Positions 49,866 to 61,382 of a stretch of 64,000 bases of DNA are shown piece after piece (within the stretch, counting starts at the first letter, position 1; each line of letters opens with the position of its first letter). The DNA is taken from contig NZ_AUCI01000016.1 in the NCBI RefSeq assembly GCF_000429685.1, forward strand, positions 1 to 64,000. The letters are read 5' to 3'. The translations under genes and the position numbers were made by a program. The notes under the pieces were generated by a model. The model was not told where the DNA came from. It made no database searches and saw nothing but the letters and a program-made list of their open reading frames with translations. Origin of the DNA: Salibacterium aidingense DSM 18341. GTDB taxonomy: Bacteria > Bacillota > Bacilli > Bacillales > Marinococcaceae.

Positions 49866-50540
49866 TTAATTGGGATCCTGAAGGGAAAAGGCACTTTCTG
49901 TTTCGGAGGAACCTCCCTTGTAATAAGACTTATGAACCGTACTCCCGGCAGTGATCGACCTGGTTTTGTTCCGCAGTTTCCGGTCAGCTGCCTGAAATGC
50001 TTCCGCTGTACATTCAGCCATGGTCATCACTAAATGAAGCCGAGTATTCTGAAGAACGAAATATTCCATCATTCCACTTACATTTACGATGCCGGTGATA
50101 TGCATCTCTCCTACCTCAGGAAGCTTTTTTTTCATAGCAGCTCCTGGAATGACAGGACCTTCGGTAAAGTTAATTTTTCCAACATTTCTTAATTTTCCTA
50201 AACAGGCATCAATCGCAATAATATATGGAAAATGATATTTGCATTGGATCTCCTGTATTGTGTCTTCCAGGTTAACCGCATGAACAGGGTTTTCCAGTGT
50301 TCCATATACAACGAAATGTTTTATCCTTTTCTTCTCCAGGGCAGATCCGATCAAAGGGCCGAGAGAATCTCCGGTGGAGCGGTCTGTTCCAATACAGACA
50401 ATAACGATATCACGATATTTAGGGACGTTCTGAAGTTGATCTATCAGTTCAACCGCTAACTGGGACGGGGCATTTTTGTCCTCGGAATGCACGTGAAAGG
50501 TGTAGGGAGTATGAACCGAAGCGGGTTTTTTTCCAATCAT
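49866..50540 (-). CDS. yyaC: Sporulation protein YyaC (DUF1256)
   Basis: 224 residues with the DUF1256 pattern: IVIVCIGTDRSTGDSLGPLI (about 46-65) and IAIDACLGKLRNVG (about 108-121), a fold related to the germination protease. In B. subtilis yyaC is expressed in the forespore under sigma-F. A TGTATA box followed at 16-17 bp by CTATACT upstream may be a forespore-type or vegetative promoter. The basic Lys/Arg C-terminal tail is longer than the core family. It is convergent with spo0J. Confidence 0.88.
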   Translation of the reverse strand: MIGKKPASVHTPYTFHVHSEDKNAPSQLAVELIDQLQNVPKYRDIVIVCIGTDRSTGDSLGPLIGSALEKKRIKHFVVYGTLENPVHAVNLEDTIQEIQCKYHFPYIIAIDACLGKLRNVGKINFTEGPVIPGAAMKKKLPEVGEMHITGIVNVSGMMEYFVLQNTRLHLVMTMAECTAEAFQAADRKLRNKTRSITAGSTVHKSYYKGGSSETESAFSLQDPN

Positions 50541-50642
50541 AATAGCCTCTCCTTTTTCATATTAGTTCCAGTATAGGAACCACGTACGCTTTCTATACAT
50601 GGAGACTTTCGAACTCATCATTTGGACAAGGGAGAAATGACA

Positions 50643-51659
50643 ATGATTGCGGATGGACTAAAATGGATGTTTCTTATTATAGGTACGACAATTGGAGCTG
50701 GTTATGCTTCCGGACGAGAAATTTGGCAATTTTTTGGCCATGAAAGTGGACTGGCCATTTTTATTTTCAGTATTTTGTTTATGATTTGCTGTTACGTTGT
50801 GTTGAAAATCAGTTATCAGGAGCAGACAGAGAATTATTCGGCAGTGCTCTCTAAATTAATGGGCCCCCGATTTTCTAAAGGATATGATGTTATTATCATC
50901 ATTTACCTTTTTACGACGACCGGCATAATGGTGGCCGGCGGAGGGGCCGCGCTCGAATATTTCCACGTGCCCTTCACTGCAGGAATTCTGTTCATGGCAG
51001 TGCTGTTATTTATTGTTTCGATTCGCGGTGTAAAAGGACTAACCAGCCTTAATAGTGTGTTAATGCCTGTATTGATTATAAGTTTGGGTGTTATATTGTT
51101 TACTTTTTTCTGGATACATGCTGATATCGAGCCCGGGAACTGGAAATCACAGAGCAATTGGACGTCCTCTCTTACCTTTACCTCTCTGAATCTTCTCCCC
51201 CTTGTAGCTGTATTATCTGCAACCGGAAAGCAGATTAAACATACGGGGGAAATATGGATCGCAAGTGTCGGAAGCGGCCTCATTCTGGGCGGAGTTTCCT
51301 TTCTATATAACGAATCATTATTAGCTGCAGCAGAAGATATCATGTTATATGAAATTCCTCTATTCGCGCTGCTGGAAACCTATCCAAGTATGGTCACTGC
51401 TTTTATGGCAGTGTTATTGTGGACAGCTATCTTTACCACAGCTGCCTCTGGATTATTTGGTTTATCAAGCCGGCTTCGTACAATCTGGCCGATACCTACC
51501 TGGGTGCTTGCCGCTTTACTCCTTTGTGTGATTCTTCCTTTTACGGAACTGGGATTTTCAAGGCTCATAGCATTTTTATACCCAATATACGGGGTTTTAA
51601 ATTTATATTTACTTGCTGTTGTTATAATTCATCCTTTTTTCCTGAATAAAAAGTTGTGA
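50643..51659 (+). CDS. YkvI family membrane protein
   Basis: 338 residues from ATG 50643, selected because AAGGGAG is 8 bases upstream. About ten membrane segments; the first (GLKWMFLIIGTTIGAGYASGREIWQF) carries the G-T-x-x-G-A-G-Y-A-S-G-R-E motif characteristic of YkvI-like transporters of the amino acid-polyamine-organocation type. Substrate unknown. It is divergent from yyaC and not clearly in an operon. Confidence 0.82.
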   Translation: MIADGLKWMFLIIGTTIGAGYASGREIWQFFGHESGLAIFIFSILFMICCYVVLKISYQEQTENYSAVLSKLMGPRFSKGYDVIIIIYLFTTTGIMVAGGGAALEYFHVPFTAGILFMAVLLFIVSIRGVKGLTSLNSVLMPVLIISLGVILFTFFWIHADIEPGNWKSQSNWTSSLTFTSLNLLPLVAVLSATGKQIKHTGEIWIASVGSGLILGGVSFLYNESLLAAAEDIMLYEIPLFALLETYPSMVTAFMAVLLWTAIFTTAASGLFGLSSRLRTIWPIPTWVLAALLLCVILPFTELGFSRLIAFLYPIYGVLNLYLLAVVIIHPFFLNKKL

Positions 51660-51679
51660 CCACTTCCATTCTCCAGCCA

Positions 51680-51693
51680 ATTTCCCGGGAAAT
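51680..51693. promoter_or_regulatory. Noc-binding site (NBS), perfect consensus, after the YkvI gene
   Basis: ATTTCCCGGGAAAT 21 bp after the stop codon of the YkvI-family gene, in the gap before yyzM. Confidence 0.85.
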
Positions 51694-51800
51694 AGACACA
51701 TTCGTTTTACAGCATAAGGATTGTCTCTTTTCATTAGATAGGATAGGATATTACATATAATAAACTATTCAGGCAGGTTTTCAGAAATGAGGTGTCAGAG

Positions 51801-51998
51801 ATGACTGATACGCCTTTTTCCTTACATGACGTGGTAGAAATGAAAAAACCTCATCCATGTGGAGAAAATCAATGGAAAATCATTCGAATGGGCGCTGATA
51901 TTCGTATTAAGTGCCAGGGCTGCGGCCATAGTGTCATGCTTCCCCGCCGGGAATTCCGGAAAAAAATGAAAAGAATCATTGAAAAAGCAGAACAATAA
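51801..51998 (+). CDS. yyzM: DUF951 family protein YyzM
   Basis: 65 residues from ATG 51801; GAGGTG lies upstream. Core pattern of DUF951: LHDVVEMKKPHPCGENQWKI then RMGADIRIKCQGCGHSVML, with C...CxxC that may bind zinc, and a basic C-terminal helix. Function unknown; the family often sits beside ychF, as here (110 bp downstream). Confidence 0.9.
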   Translation: MTDTPFSLHDVVEMKKPHPCGENQWKIIRMGADIRIKCQGCGHSVMLPRREFRKKMKRIIEKAEQ

Positions 51999-52108
51999 CC
52001 TTTTCTTGTTTTTTACGATGCATGTCTCTATAATTGGAAAAGGTGAAAAATCTGTTTACAGCAGAGGATTAAAAAGGATAACAGTTTTTTAAAGGAAGTG
52101 AAGGGAAC

Positions 52109-53209
52109 ATGGCATTAACAACCGGTATCGTTGGTCTTCCGAATGTCGGGAAATCTACGTTATTTAATGCAATCACACAGGCGGGAGCCGAATCAGCCAA
52201 CTACCCATTCTGTACGATTGACCCAAATGTGGGGATCGTGGAAGTTCCGGATCCCCGTTTAAATAAATTATCAGATCTTGTGAAACCGAAGAAAACCATT
52301 CCGACGGCGTTTGAGTTTACAGATATTGCTGGGATTGTAGAAGGCGCCAGTAAAGGAGAAGGACTGGGGAATAAATTTCTGTCGCATATCCGGCAGGTGG
52401 ATGCCATCTCTCATGTCGTCCGCTGCTTTAACGATGGGGATATTACCCATGTTTCCGGCAGTGTAGACCCTATCCGGGATATTGAGGTTATTAACCTGGA
52501 GTTAATACTGGCAGATTTGGAAACCGTTCAAAAACGGATGGATAAAGTAGCGAAGCTCGCTAAATCCAAGGATAAAGACGCGATGGCAGAGCATGAGCTT
52601 CTTCAAAAATTAATGGCAGCTTTCGAAGAAGAAAAACCGGCCCGCAGCCTGGATTTGTCAGAAGATGAATATAAAATGGTCCATGGTTTTCAACTGCTGA
52701 CGATGAAGCCCGTGTTATATGTGGCCAACGTCAGTGAAGAAGATCTGTTAAGTGATGAAGATAATGAATACGTACAGGCTGTCAAAGAGTACGCGGCCAA
52801 AGAAGGATCCGGTGTTATTACGGTCTGTGCCAAGATCGAATCAGAAATTGCAGAGCTTGAAGGAGAAGACAAGCAGGAATTTCTGGAGGATCTCGGCATT
52901 GAAGAGGCTGGGCTGGATCAGCTCATCCGTGCTGCTTACTCTCTGCTGGGCTTGGAAACCTTTTTCACGGCCGGGGAACCGGAAGTGAGAGCCTGGACGA
53001 TTCGACATGGCACGAAAGCTCCACAGGCCGCCGGCGTGATTCATACCGACTTTGAACGCGGATTTATCCGCGCAGAAGTGGTCAGTTACGATGACTTAAT
53101 GGCAGCCGGCACCATGAATGCCGCCAAAGAAGCGGGAAACGTCCGGCTGGAAGGCAAAGATTACCTGGTGAAAGACGGAGACGTCATCCATTTCCGCTTT
53201 AATGTTTGA
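52109..53209 (+). CDS. ychF: Redox-regulated/ribosome-binding ATPase YchF
   Basis: 366 residues. Obg-family G domain with P-loop GLPNVGKST (about 8-16), then [29 protein letters not shown], and the NMxE-like specificity motif giving ATP preference (here NVSEED, position about 200), followed by a coiled coil and a TGS domain. It binds ATP and ribosomes. GGAAGTGAAGGG precedes the start. Confidence 0.97.
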   Translation: MALTTGIVGLPNVGKSTLFNAITQAGAESANYPFCTIDPNVGIVEVPDPRLNKLSDLVKPKKTIPTAFEFTDIAGIVEGASKGEGLGNKFLSHIRQVDAISHVVRCFNDGDITHVSGSVDPIRDIEVINLELILADLETVQKRMDKVAKLAKSKDKDAMAEHELLQKLMAAFEEEKPARSLDLSEDEYKMVHGFQLLTMKPVLYVANVSEEDLLSDEDNEYVQAVKEYAAKEGSGVITVCAKIESEIAELEGEDKQEFLEDLGIEEAGLDQLIRAAYSLLGLETFFTAGEPEVRAWTIRHGTKAPQAAGVIHTDFERGFIRAEVVSYDDLMAAGTMNAAKEAGNVRLEGKDYLVKDGDVIHFRFNV

Positions 53210-53420
53210 TAGTCAGGAGGCGGACAAAGAAAACTCTCGCAAATCCATCCATTCATGGGAACGAACGTTCGTAAACGGAAGCATGAGCAATATCGGACGG
53301 CGGTTGAGATTCTCTCATCCGCTGTTTTTCTTATGGGTGGTGCAGCAAATACCTTCCCTCCACAAATCCCAATAAGAGAAAAACAGCAGATGTCCTCCTT
53401 CTTTATTTTTAAAATAGGAA

Positions 53421-53449
53421 TTGTCAATCCCCGCTGGTTCTGCTATAAT
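53421..53449 (+). promoter_or_regulatory. Promoter of rpsF-ssb-rpsR
   Basis: TTGTCA (53421-53426) and extended -10 TGCTATAAT (hexamer 53444-53449), 17-bp spacer. The 330-bp gap between ychF and rpsF otherwise holds only the rpsF leader; its first 200 bp show no credible gene. Confidence 0.8.
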
Positions 53450-53484
53450 CATAAGTTGCGAGTGAAATGTCTATAAACAATTTT

Positions 53485-53529
53485 GCTCCTTGCTCTTTTT
53501 AAAGGGAGAGCCGTAAGACCAAAAGGAGG
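53485..53529 (+). promoter_or_regulatory. S6:S18-binding leader of rpsF
   Basis: The mRNA leader forms CTCCTT / AAGGAG closing a stem-loop that contains GCTCT/AGAGC and the CCGTAAGACC bulge, directly overlapping the rpsF Shine-Dalgarno. This is the known autoregulatory motif in which the S6:S18 complex binds a CCG bulge and represses its own operon. Confidence 0.85.
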
Positions 53530-53538
53530 TGACGCACT

Positions 53539-53826
53539 ATGCGTAAGTATGAGGTACTTTATATCATTGCTCCAAGCGTTGATGAAAACGGTGTGAAAGA
53601 AATGATCGAGCGTTACAACAACGTGCTGACCAATCAGGGAGCAGAGATCGAAAAAGTGGACGAGATGGGCAAGCGCCGTCTGGCTTATGAAATTGACGAC
53701 TTAAAAGATGGCTACTACGTTGTCGTATATATCAAAACAGAGCCGGGCGCAACAGATGAATTTGAACGCCTTGTCAAAATGGATGATAACGTCATTCGTC
53801 ATCTTGTCGTTAAAAATGAAGACTAA
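53539..53826 (+). CDS. rpsF: 30S ribosomal protein S6
   Basis: 95 residues, MRKYEVLYIIAPSVDENGVK start and the conserved K-x-K-x-E-x-M-G-K-R-R-L-A-Y-E core (KVDEMGKRRLAYEI). Ferredoxin-like fold, binds S18 in the small subunit. First gene of rpsF-ssb-rpsR with its own autoregulatory leader. Confidence 0.98.
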   Translation: MRKYEVLYIIAPSVDENGVKEMIERYNNVLTNQGAEIEKVDEMGKRRLAYEIDDLKDGYYVVVYIKTEPGATDEFERLVKMDDNVIRHLVVKNED

Positions 53827-53853
53827 GGACGAACCAGTGGGAGGGGTTCCAAA

Positions 53854-54342
53854 ATGATAAATCGAGTTGTCCTGGTTGGCCGCTTGACCCGTGATCCCGA
53901 GTTACGATATACACCAAACGGGGTGGCAGTGGTGAATTTCGGTATTGCTGTCAACCGACCGTTTACAAACCAGCAGGGAGAACGGGAAGCTGATTTTTTC
54001 AACTGTGTGGCCTGGAGAAAACAGGCGGAAAACGTGGCTAACTATTTGAAAAAAGGAAGCCAGGCCGGAATCGACGGCCGGCTGCAAAGCCGTAAGTATG
54101 AAAATCAGGAAGGCCGCCGCGTCAGTGTGGTGGAAGTTCAGGCAGAAAGTGTGCAGTTTCTGGAACCCCGCAGTTCTTCCGGCGGTGGAGGCGGGTCCGG
54201 CAGTGAATATGCCGGAGCCCAGCAGGGACCCGGACAAGGTTCAGGCCAGCAGAGTCAGGGCGGCGCCTCCAACCTTAATGATGATCCTTTTGCCAATGAT
54301 GGGCAGCAGATTGATATTTCAGATGATGATTTACCATTTTAG
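53854..54342 (+). CDS. ssb: Single-stranded DNA-binding protein
   Basis: 162 residues. OB-fold ([40 protein letters not shown]), a Gly/Gln/Ser-rich linker from about 108, and the conserved acidic C-terminal tip DISDDDLPF that recruits partner proteins. It lies between rpsF and rpsR, the standard order. Confidence 0.98.
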   Translation: MINRVVLVGRLTRDPELRYTPNGVAVVNFGIAVNRPFTNQQGEREADFFNCVAWRKQAENVANYLKKGSQAGIDGRLQSRKYENQEGRRVSVVEVQAESVQFLEPRSSSGGGGGSGSEYAGAQQGPGQGSGQQSQGGASNLNDDPFANDGQQIDISDDDLPF

Positions 54343-54402
54343 AAGTGCTTCTCCCCTAACCGTATACTAATAACAAACTTTCTTAAAGGAGGTTGAAACG
54401 AT

Positions 54403-54630
54403 ATGGCACGCCGTAGAGGTAAGAGAAGAAAAGTGTGTTATTTTACAGTCAATAAGATTGAAAAAATTGACTATAAAGACGTAGATCTATTGAAAAAATT
54501 CATTTCGGAACGTGGTAAGATTCTTCCGCGCCGGGTTACTGGTACTTCCGCTAAGTATCAGCGTCAATTGACGAAAGCGATAAAACGTGCCCGCCATGTG
54601 GCGCTGCTCCCGTACGTAAGGGAACAGTAA
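54403..54630 (+). CDS. rpsR: 30S ribosomal protein S18
   Basis: 75 residues, basic, with [20 protein letters not shown] and the [20 protein letters not shown] core of S18. Partner of S6 in the small subunit. AAAGGAGG precedes the start. Ends the operon before a terminator. Confidence 0.98.
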   Translation: MARRRGKRRKVCYFTVNKIEKIDYKDVDLLKKFISERGKILPRRVTGTSAKYQRQLTKAIKRARHVALLPYVREQ

Positions 54631-54643
54631 AGCATGCTGATAC

Positions 54644-54678
54644 AAAACGTTTCCCGACCGTTTCGGGAAGCGTTTTTT
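54644..54678 (+). terminator. Terminator after rpsR
   Basis: AAAACG-TTTCCCGA / TTCGGGAA-GCGTTTT stem with T6, 14 bp after rpsR. Confidence 0.88.
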
Positions 54679-54838
54679 ATATAGGAAAAAGCAAATGCTT
54701 CCTTTTTCCTCCTGCTCAGGATGAAGTGAATTCTTTCTTTTTTATAAAGAATAGATTACAATAGACCAATGGATTCAACATACATACAGCAGAAACATGT
54801 CAGATATGTAAATGTGATGGATAGATGAGGTGACAGCG

Positions 54839-55774
54839 TTGCAGCAAACGAGAAGGTTAACAGAAGGGGCTGTGTTAAGCGGTATTTTTGTCGTCATGCT
54901 GCTTCTTTCTGTTTTTGTTCCTTTTCTCAGCATTGTACTTTTCTGGTTTATGCCGATGCCTTTTATTATTTTTGTTCTTCGGCATGGCTGGAAATCAGGG
55001 ATGGTTATGGCGGTGGTTTCGTTACTGCTGTCTTTTTTTACCGCTGCGGTTGGTCTTCCTTTTGCCATATTTGCGGCAGCCGGGGGAATTACAGCGGGAG
55101 AGCTGATGCGAAGGAAAAAAGAAGCATTATTTGTGCTTGCAGGAAGCAGTATTGCCTATATAGGGGGACTGGTTCTTTTGTATGCCGGTTCTGTCCTTCT
55201 GCTGGACATTGATCCACTGGCTGCCATGCAGGATTTAATGAGACAGTCCACCCAGCAGGCCGAATCCATGATTGCTTCATTGGGGCAGGACCCTTCGGAA
55301 AACCTCGAAGTCTGGGAAAGTATGATTGATCAGATCGGCCAGTTGGGACCGCTGTTGATTGCGTTTACAGGCATCATGTTTGCGCTGATCACCCAGCTGA
55401 TTGCCCATGCTGTGTTACGCCGCCTGCAGATGAGTGTTGAACCGTTTCCGCCGCTGCGTCAATGGAATTTTCCAAGGTCGTTGTTGTGGTACTACCTCAT
55501 TGTTTCTATTGTCTATTGGATAGGAGTAGACGAAGGTACGGCCCTGGAGACGGTGACGTGGAACCTTTTTCCTTTATTAGAAACAGCAATGGCATTGCAG
55601 GGTTTTACGGTGGTCTTCCATTATTGTTATATTAAATCTGTTCCTAAGGTTATTCCGGTGCTGTTGATGATTTTTGGATTAGTTTCGCCCTTTGTTCTTC
55701 TGCTTGCCCGAATTTTGGGTATAATTGATTTAGGATTTCAATTGAAAAAACGTCTGGAATCTGACGCGAAGTAG
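54839..55774 (+). CDS. yybS: YybS family (DUF2232) membrane protein
   Basis: About 311 residues from TTG 54839, with GAGGTGA at suitable spacing; an in-frame GTG at 54830 is the alternative. Eight or so membrane segments in two halves separated by an amphipathic loop (about residues 120-170). The DUF2232 family is encoded next to gdpP in many Bacilli; function unknown. It ends 11 bp before gdpP. Confidence 0.85.
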   Translation: MQQTRRLTEGAVLSGIFVVMLLLSVFVPFLSIVLFWFMPMPFIIFVLRHGWKSGMVMAVVSLLLSFFTAAVGLPFAIFAAAGGITAGELMRRKKEALFVLAGSSIAYIGGLVLLYAGSVLLLDIDPLAAMQDLMRQSTQQAESMIASLGQDPSENLEVWESMIDQIGQLGPLLIAFTGIMFALITQLIAHAVLRRLQMSVEPFPPLRQWNFPRSLLWYYLIVSIVYWIGVDEGTALETVTWNLFPLLETAMALQGFTVVFHYCYIKSVPKVIPVLLMIFGLVSPFVLLLARILGIIDLGFQLKKRLESDAK

Positions 55775-55785
55775 GGGTTGACATT

Positions 55786-57753
55786 ATGCCTAAGTTTTTA
55801 ATGAATCGCTGGCACGGGCTGCATGTCATTTCATTATTTATTGTAGCAGCAATATTTATTGGATTTTTAACCGTGTACCAGTGGGTGCTCGGGCTATTCG
55901 GCTTTTTTCTCCTGGCGGGAATGTTTGTATACATCGTCCAGGCAAGAAAAGCGTTTGAACGAGATCTGGAAAAATATATTACGACATTATCGCACCGTGT
56001 GAATAAAGCCGGGGAAGAAGCGGTAACGAGACTCCCGATCGGAATCGTGTTATATGATGAAAATTATCAGGTGCAGTGGGCCAATCCATTTATGATGAAG
56101 TACCTGCCTTCAGAATTTCTGGGAGAGCCGCTGGAGGATATATTTGATGACTTGACCGCTCCAATAAAAAAAGGCGAGACGGAAACAGAATTGACCTTAA
56201 ATGACCGACACTATACGATTTATATAAAACAGGAAGAACGCCTGCTGTATTTCTTTGATATGACGGACACGAAGGAGACGAAGTCCTTATACAGAGAAGA
56301 GCAGACGGTTATTGGACTGATCTACCTTGATAACTTTGATGAAGTGACACAGGGGATGGATGATCAGATACGAAGCAGATTGATGAGTCATGTCACGTCT
56401 TCCTTAAATGAATGGGCGGAAGAGTATCAAATATTATTGCGCAGTATCTCTTCCGACCGGTTTATTGCGGTCATGAATCAAAAAGCACTGCAGGAGCTGG
56501 AAAAGACCCGGTTTGAACTTCTGGATCAAGTACGGGAGGCAACTGGAAAAGAAAAAGTACCGATCACCCTCAGCATAGGTGTCGGCAGTGGAGATTCTTC
56601 CTTGCGGGAATTAGGCAACCTCGCCCAGTCCAGTCTGGATCTGGCCCTTGGCCGCGGCGGGGATCAGGTGGCTATCAAACAGACAAACGGCAAAGTCCGT
56701 TTTTACGGCGGGAAGTCGAATGCGATGGAAAAACGGACAAGGGTCCGTGCCCGCGTCATCTCCCACGCCCTTCGTGATTTTGTTCTGGAGAGCGATCAGG
56801 TCATTATCATGGGTCACAAGAATCCGGATATGGATGCGATCGGTGCAGCAATCGGGGTATTGAAGGTTGCGGAAGTTAATAATACGGATGCCTATGTGGT
56901 GGTGGATCCAAGTGACATTAATCCGGATGTTCAAAAACTAATGGAAGAAGTAGGAGATCATGATCACCTGTGGTCCCAGTTTATCACTCCGGAAGAAGCA
57001 TTGGATGATTTAACACGTCATACTTTGCTGGTGGTCGTTGATACACATAAACCATCGATGGTGATCGAGCCCCGTCTCGTAGATGCGGTGGATCGTGTGG
57101 TGGTCCTGGACCATCACCGCCGGGGAGAAGAGTTTATCAAAGACCCAGTGCTGGTTTACATGGAGCCGTATGCGTCTTCCACGGCAGAATTAGTGACAGA
57201 ACTGTTAGAATACCAGCCGCAGAAGTTAACGATGGATGAATTGGAGTCAACAGCCATGCTGGCCGGAATTATCGTGGATACCAAAAGTTTTGCGATACGG
57301 ACGGGGTCACGCACATTCGATGCTGCCTCTTTCCTGAAATCCCACGGTGCTGACACCACGATGGTGCAGATGCTGTTGAAGGAAGATATTGATCAATACG
57401 TTCGTCGTTCTCATTTAATAGAAAAAGCCACGATATATAGAGACGGCATGGCGATTGCAAAAGCGTCCCAGGATGAAATGTACGATCAGATTCTGATCGC
57501 TCAGGCCGCAGACACGCTGTTAACGATGAACGATGTAAAAGGTTCCTTTGTCATTTCGAAACGCAGTGATGGGAAAGTGAGCATCAGCGCCCGTTCCCTC
57601 GGCGAGGTTAATGTACAGCTCATTATGGAGGCTCTGGACGGGGGCGGTCATTTAACAAATGCAGCGACCCAGCTGGATTCTACACTGGAAGAGGCAGAAA
57701 CCCGGCTCCAACAGGCGATTGATGAATATTTGGAGGGAGGAACGAAAGAATGA
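55786..57753 (+). CDS. gdpP: Cyclic-di-AMP phosphodiesterase GdpP
   Basis: 655 residues. Two N-terminal membrane helices (about 11-50), a PAS domain (about 80-150), a degenerate GGDEF domain, then DHH/DHHA1 domains with [12 protein letters not shown] (about 344), VVDTH and VLDHHRRG (about 444), and the C-terminal [11 protein letters not shown] motif. It cleaves cyclic di-AMP to pApA and so affects osmotic and wall homeostasis. It overlaps rplI by 4 bp. Confidence 0.97.
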   Translation: MPKFLMNRWHGLHVISLFIVAAIFIGFLTVYQWVLGLFGFFLLAGMFVYIVQARKAFERDLEKYITTLSHRVNKAGEEAVTRLPIGIVLYDENYQVQWANPFMMKYLPSEFLGEPLEDIFDDLTAPIKKGETETELTLNDRHYTIYIKQEERLLYFFDMTDTKETKSLYREEQTVIGLIYLDNFDEVTQGMDDQIRSRLMSHVTSSLNEWAEEYQILLRSISSDRFIAVMNQKALQELEKTRFELLDQVREATGKEKVPITLSIGVGSGDSSLRELGNLAQSSLDLALGRGGDQVAIKQTNGKVRFYGGKSNAMEKRTRVRARVISHALRDFVLESDQVIIMGHKNPDMDAIGAAIGVLKVAEVNNTDAYVVVDPSDINPDVQKLMEEVGDHDHLWSQFITPEEALDDLTRHTLLVVVDTHKPSMVIEPRLVDAVDRVVVLDHHRRGEEFIKDPVLVYMEPYASSTAELVTELLEYQPQKLTMDELESTAMLAGIIVDTKSFAIRTGSRTFDAASFLKSHGADTTMVQMLLKEDIDQYVRRSHLIEKATIYRDGMAIAKASQDEMYDQILIAQAADTLLTMNDVKGSFVISKRSDGKVSISARSLGEVNVQLIMEALDGGGHLTNAATQLDSTLEEAETRLQQAIDEYLEGGTKE

Positions 57754-58193
57754 AGGTTATCTTTAATCAGGATGTAAAAGGAAAAGGCAAAAAAGGGGAA
57801 ATGAAAGACGTTTCGGAAGGCTATGCACGAAACTATTTACTGCCTAACAATCTTGCCGTCGAAGCGACCAAAGGCAACGTAAAGAACCTGAAAGCCAAGC
57901 AGGAGAGCGATGCTAAAAAAGAACAACAGGCATTGGAAGAGGCAAAGAAATTCAAAGAAGAACTGGAAAATACAAAAATTGTCGTGACCGCAAAAGCAGG
58001 AGACGGCGGCCGGCTTTTTGGAGCAGTTTCAACCAAACAAATCGCAGAAAAACTGAAAGACATGGGGATGAAAGTCGATAAACGGAAAATCGAATTGGAT
58101 CAGCCTATCCGTACTCTCGGGGTAACGAAAACACCGATTAAAGTTCATAAAGAAGTGACAGCGACCGTCGATGTACATGTAGTGGAAGAATAA
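57750..58193 (+). CDS. rplI: 50S ribosomal protein L9
   Basis: 147 residues. N-terminal domain [20 protein letters not shown] and [12 protein letters not shown], long connecting helix (about 40-75) and C-terminal domain with [18 protein letters not shown] overlaps the gdpP stop, so translation is coupled. It sits between gdpP and dnaB as in B. subtilis. Confidence 0.98.
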   Translation: MKVIFNQDVKGKGKKGEMKDVSEGYARNYLLPNNLAVEATKGNVKNLKAKQESDAKKEQQALEEAKKFKEELENTKIVVTAKAGDGGRLFGAVSTKQIAEKLKDMGMKVDKRKIELDQPIRTLGVTKTPIKVHKEVTATVDVHVVEE

Positions 58194-58217
58194 TAACCCA
58201 CCACGCATTTCTCATAA

Positions 58218-58255
58218 CGGCTTATGACAGTAATCTGCTCATAAGTCGGTTTTTT
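58218..58255 (+). terminator. Terminator after rplI
   Basis: CGGCTTATGA / TCATAAGTCG stem (one G-U) with 11-nt loop and T6, 25 bp after rplI. Confidence 0.82.
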
Positions 58256-58291
58256 CAGCCATAGAAGAGGAAGAAAGGCAGGAAGATGGAC

Positions 58292-59659
58292 ATGAGCGAT
58301 GTCATGGCAGACCGCAAGCCTCCTCAGAATATAGAAGCAGAACAAGCTGTTTTGGGAGCTGTATTCTTAGAAGGAGGAGCATTGGTTACCGCCACAGAAC
58401 GTATAGCACCCGAAGATTTTTATCGCGTGTCTCATCAACGCATTTTCCGGGTGATGCTGGAATTAGGAGAAAATGGAAGCCCGATTGATTTAGTGACCGT
58501 TACTTCCTCCCTTCAAGATTATGAGTGGCTGGAGGAAATAGGCGGGATTTCTTATTTAACAGATCTGGCCAATGCGGTTCCAACTGCTGCAAATATAGAT
58601 TATTACAGCAAGATTGTGCAGGAAAAGTCCATTCTGCGGCGTTTGATATATGCGGCCACTTCGATTGTATCGGAAGGCTATAATGCCGAAGAGGAAGTAG
58701 AAGAAATCCTCAACGATGCGGAACGCTCCATCCTTGAAGTGGCACAGCAGCGCAGTTCGAGTTCTTTTGTTTCGATTAAAGACGTATTAATCGAGACGTA
58801 TGACAACATTGAAATGCTGCAAAACCGTGAAAACGATATAACAGGAGTAGCCAGCGGTTTTGCTGAGTTGGATAAAATGACAACGGGTTTTCAGCGAAGT
58901 GATTTAGTTATTGTCGCCGCACGACCCTCGATGGGGAAAACAGCGTTTGCGCTGAACATCGCCCAGAACGTTGCTACAAAATCAGAAGAAAACGTAGCGG
59001 TTTTTAGTTTAGAGATGGGGGCTTCCCAGCTTGTACAACGGATGCTGTGCGCTGAAGGAAACATTGATGCCACCAGGATGAGAACCGGCTCGTTGGAAGA
59101 AGAAGACTGGGAAAAACTGACGATGGCCATGGGAAGCTTATCGTCCGCGGGCATCTACATTGATGACACGCCCGGCGTGAAAGTAAACGAGATACGTGCC
59201 AAGTGCCGGCGCCTGAAGCAGGAACGAGGCCTCGGCATGATTATGATTGATTACATGCAGCTGATTCAGGGTTCCGGATCTAGAGGAGGAGAAAGCCGGC
59301 AGCAGGAAGTATCGGAAATTTCCAGAGGATTAAAGGGACTGGCCAGAGAGCTGGATGTACCGGTTATTGCCTTATCCCAGCTCTCCCGCGGGGTGGAATC
59401 CCGGCAGGATAAACGTCCGATGATGTCTGACCTGCGGGAATCAGGAAGTATTGAGCAGGATGCAGATATCGTTGCCTTTTTGTACCGGGAAGATTACTAC
59501 GACCAGGAAACGGAAAATCAGAATATGATAGAAGTTATTTTAGCCAAGCAGCGGAATGGCCCGGTTGGAGCGGTCGAACTTGCATTTATAAAAGAATACA
59601 ATAAATTTGTAAATCTGGATCGGCGGCATGATGAAAGGGACGCGCCGCCCGGAGCCTGA
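58292..59659 (+). CDS. dnaB: Replicative DNA helicase DnaB (DnaC in B. subtilis nomenclature)
   Basis: 455 residues from ATG 58292 (AGGAAG upstream; an ATG at 58286 is possible). N-terminal helical domain (PPQNIEAEQAVLGAVFLEGG), linker, RecA-like core with Walker A AARPSMGKTAFAL (about 210), Walker B MIMIDYMQLI and the arginine finger region. It is the hexameric fork helicase loaded by DnaI. Ends before a terminator and purA. Confidence 0.98.
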   Translation: MSDVMADRKPPQNIEAEQAVLGAVFLEGGALVTATERIAPEDFYRVSHQRIFRVMLELGENGSPIDLVTVTSSLQDYEWLEEIGGISYLTDLANAVPTAANIDYYSKIVQEKSILRRLIYAATSIVSEGYNAEEEVEEILNDAERSILEVAQQRSSSSFVSIKDVLIETYDNIEMLQNRENDITGVASGFAELDKMTTGFQRSDLVIVAARPSMGKTAFALNIAQNVATKSEENVAVFSLEMGASQLVQRMLCAEGNIDATRMRTGSLEEEDWEKLTMAMGSLSSAGIYIDDTPGVKVNEIRAKCRRLKQERGLGMIMIDYMQLIQGSGSRGGESRQQEVSEISRGLKGLARELDVPVIALSQLSRGVESRQDKRPMMSDLRESGSIEQDADIVAFLYREDYYDQETENQNMIEVILAKQRNGPVGAVELAFIKEYNKFVNLDRRHDERDAPPGA

Positions 59660-59662
59660 TTT

Positions 59663-59694
59663 AAGGGTTGTCTCAAAAGGGCAGCCCTTTTTTT
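59663..59694 (+). terminator. Terminator after dnaB
   Basis: AAGGGTTG / CAGCCCTT stem (one T-G) with 11-nt loop and T7, immediately after dnaB. Confidence 0.8.
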
Positions 59695-59708
59695 ATGAAG
59701 AGACTCAT

Positions 59709-59747
59709 CACGAACATATTTGGTACAGGTTTGTGTTAATGTTCGTG
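59709..59747. promoter_or_regulatory. PurR-box-like inverted repeat upstream of purA
   Basis: CACGAACAT (59709-59717) and ATGTTCGTG (59739-59747), a perfect 9-bp inverted repeat with a 21-bp spacer, just upstream of the purA -35. The CGAACAT core matches the B. subtilis PurR PurBox (CCGAACWWT), which is found as inverted pairs before purA and the pur operon; the spacing here is slightly wider than I recall for B. subtilis. Confidence 0.6.
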
Positions 59748-59752
59748 TTTTA

Positions 59753-59781
59753 TTGACTTTTGGGCTGTGTCTTGGTACACT
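59753..59781 (+). promoter_or_regulatory. Promoter of purA
   Basis: TTGACT (59753-59758) and TACACT (59776-59781) with a 17-bp spacer, 75 bp before the purA start, right after the PurR-box-like repeat. Confidence 0.78.
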
Positions 59782-59834
59782 ATGAGAGGGTTTTCAGCCT
59801 GTGTGTACATAGAAATATAAAGCGGCCTGAGTAA

Positions 59835-61145
<1,311 letters not shown>

Positions 61146-61279
61146 CCCTGTCGATGCCTGCCTGTCTGTTTTTTTGAAAAAAGAATACAGGCAGGTTTAA
61201 TTTTTTAAAAAAACTGGTTGAAAATCAAAAATCGACATGGTACTATTAATTCTGTCGCTGTCAAAGATGAAAGAAACAG

Positions 61280-61355
61280 GAGCCATTAGCTCAGTTGGCA
61301 GAGCATCTGACTTTTAATCAGAGGGTCGGAGGTTCGAATCCTCCATGGCTCACCA
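61280..61355 (+). tRNA. trnY-Lys: tRNA-Lys (anticodon TTT)
   Basis: 76 nt including CCA. Acceptor GAGCCAT / ATGGCTC, D-arm TAGCTCAGTTGGC, anticodon loop CTTTTAA (TTT) and T-arm GGAGGTTCGAATCCTCC are complete. Confidence 0.97.
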
Positions 61356-61382
61356 TTTAATATCATAAATTTTTTATTTTAA

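Noticed and set aside
50485-50500. CACGTGAAAGG near the yyaC start
   Set aside because: Only the right half resembles parS; several mismatches overall.
53255-53476. A 73-codon plus-strand frame between ychF and rpsF
   Set aside because: No ribosome binding site, low-complexity composition, and it runs across the rpsF promoter.
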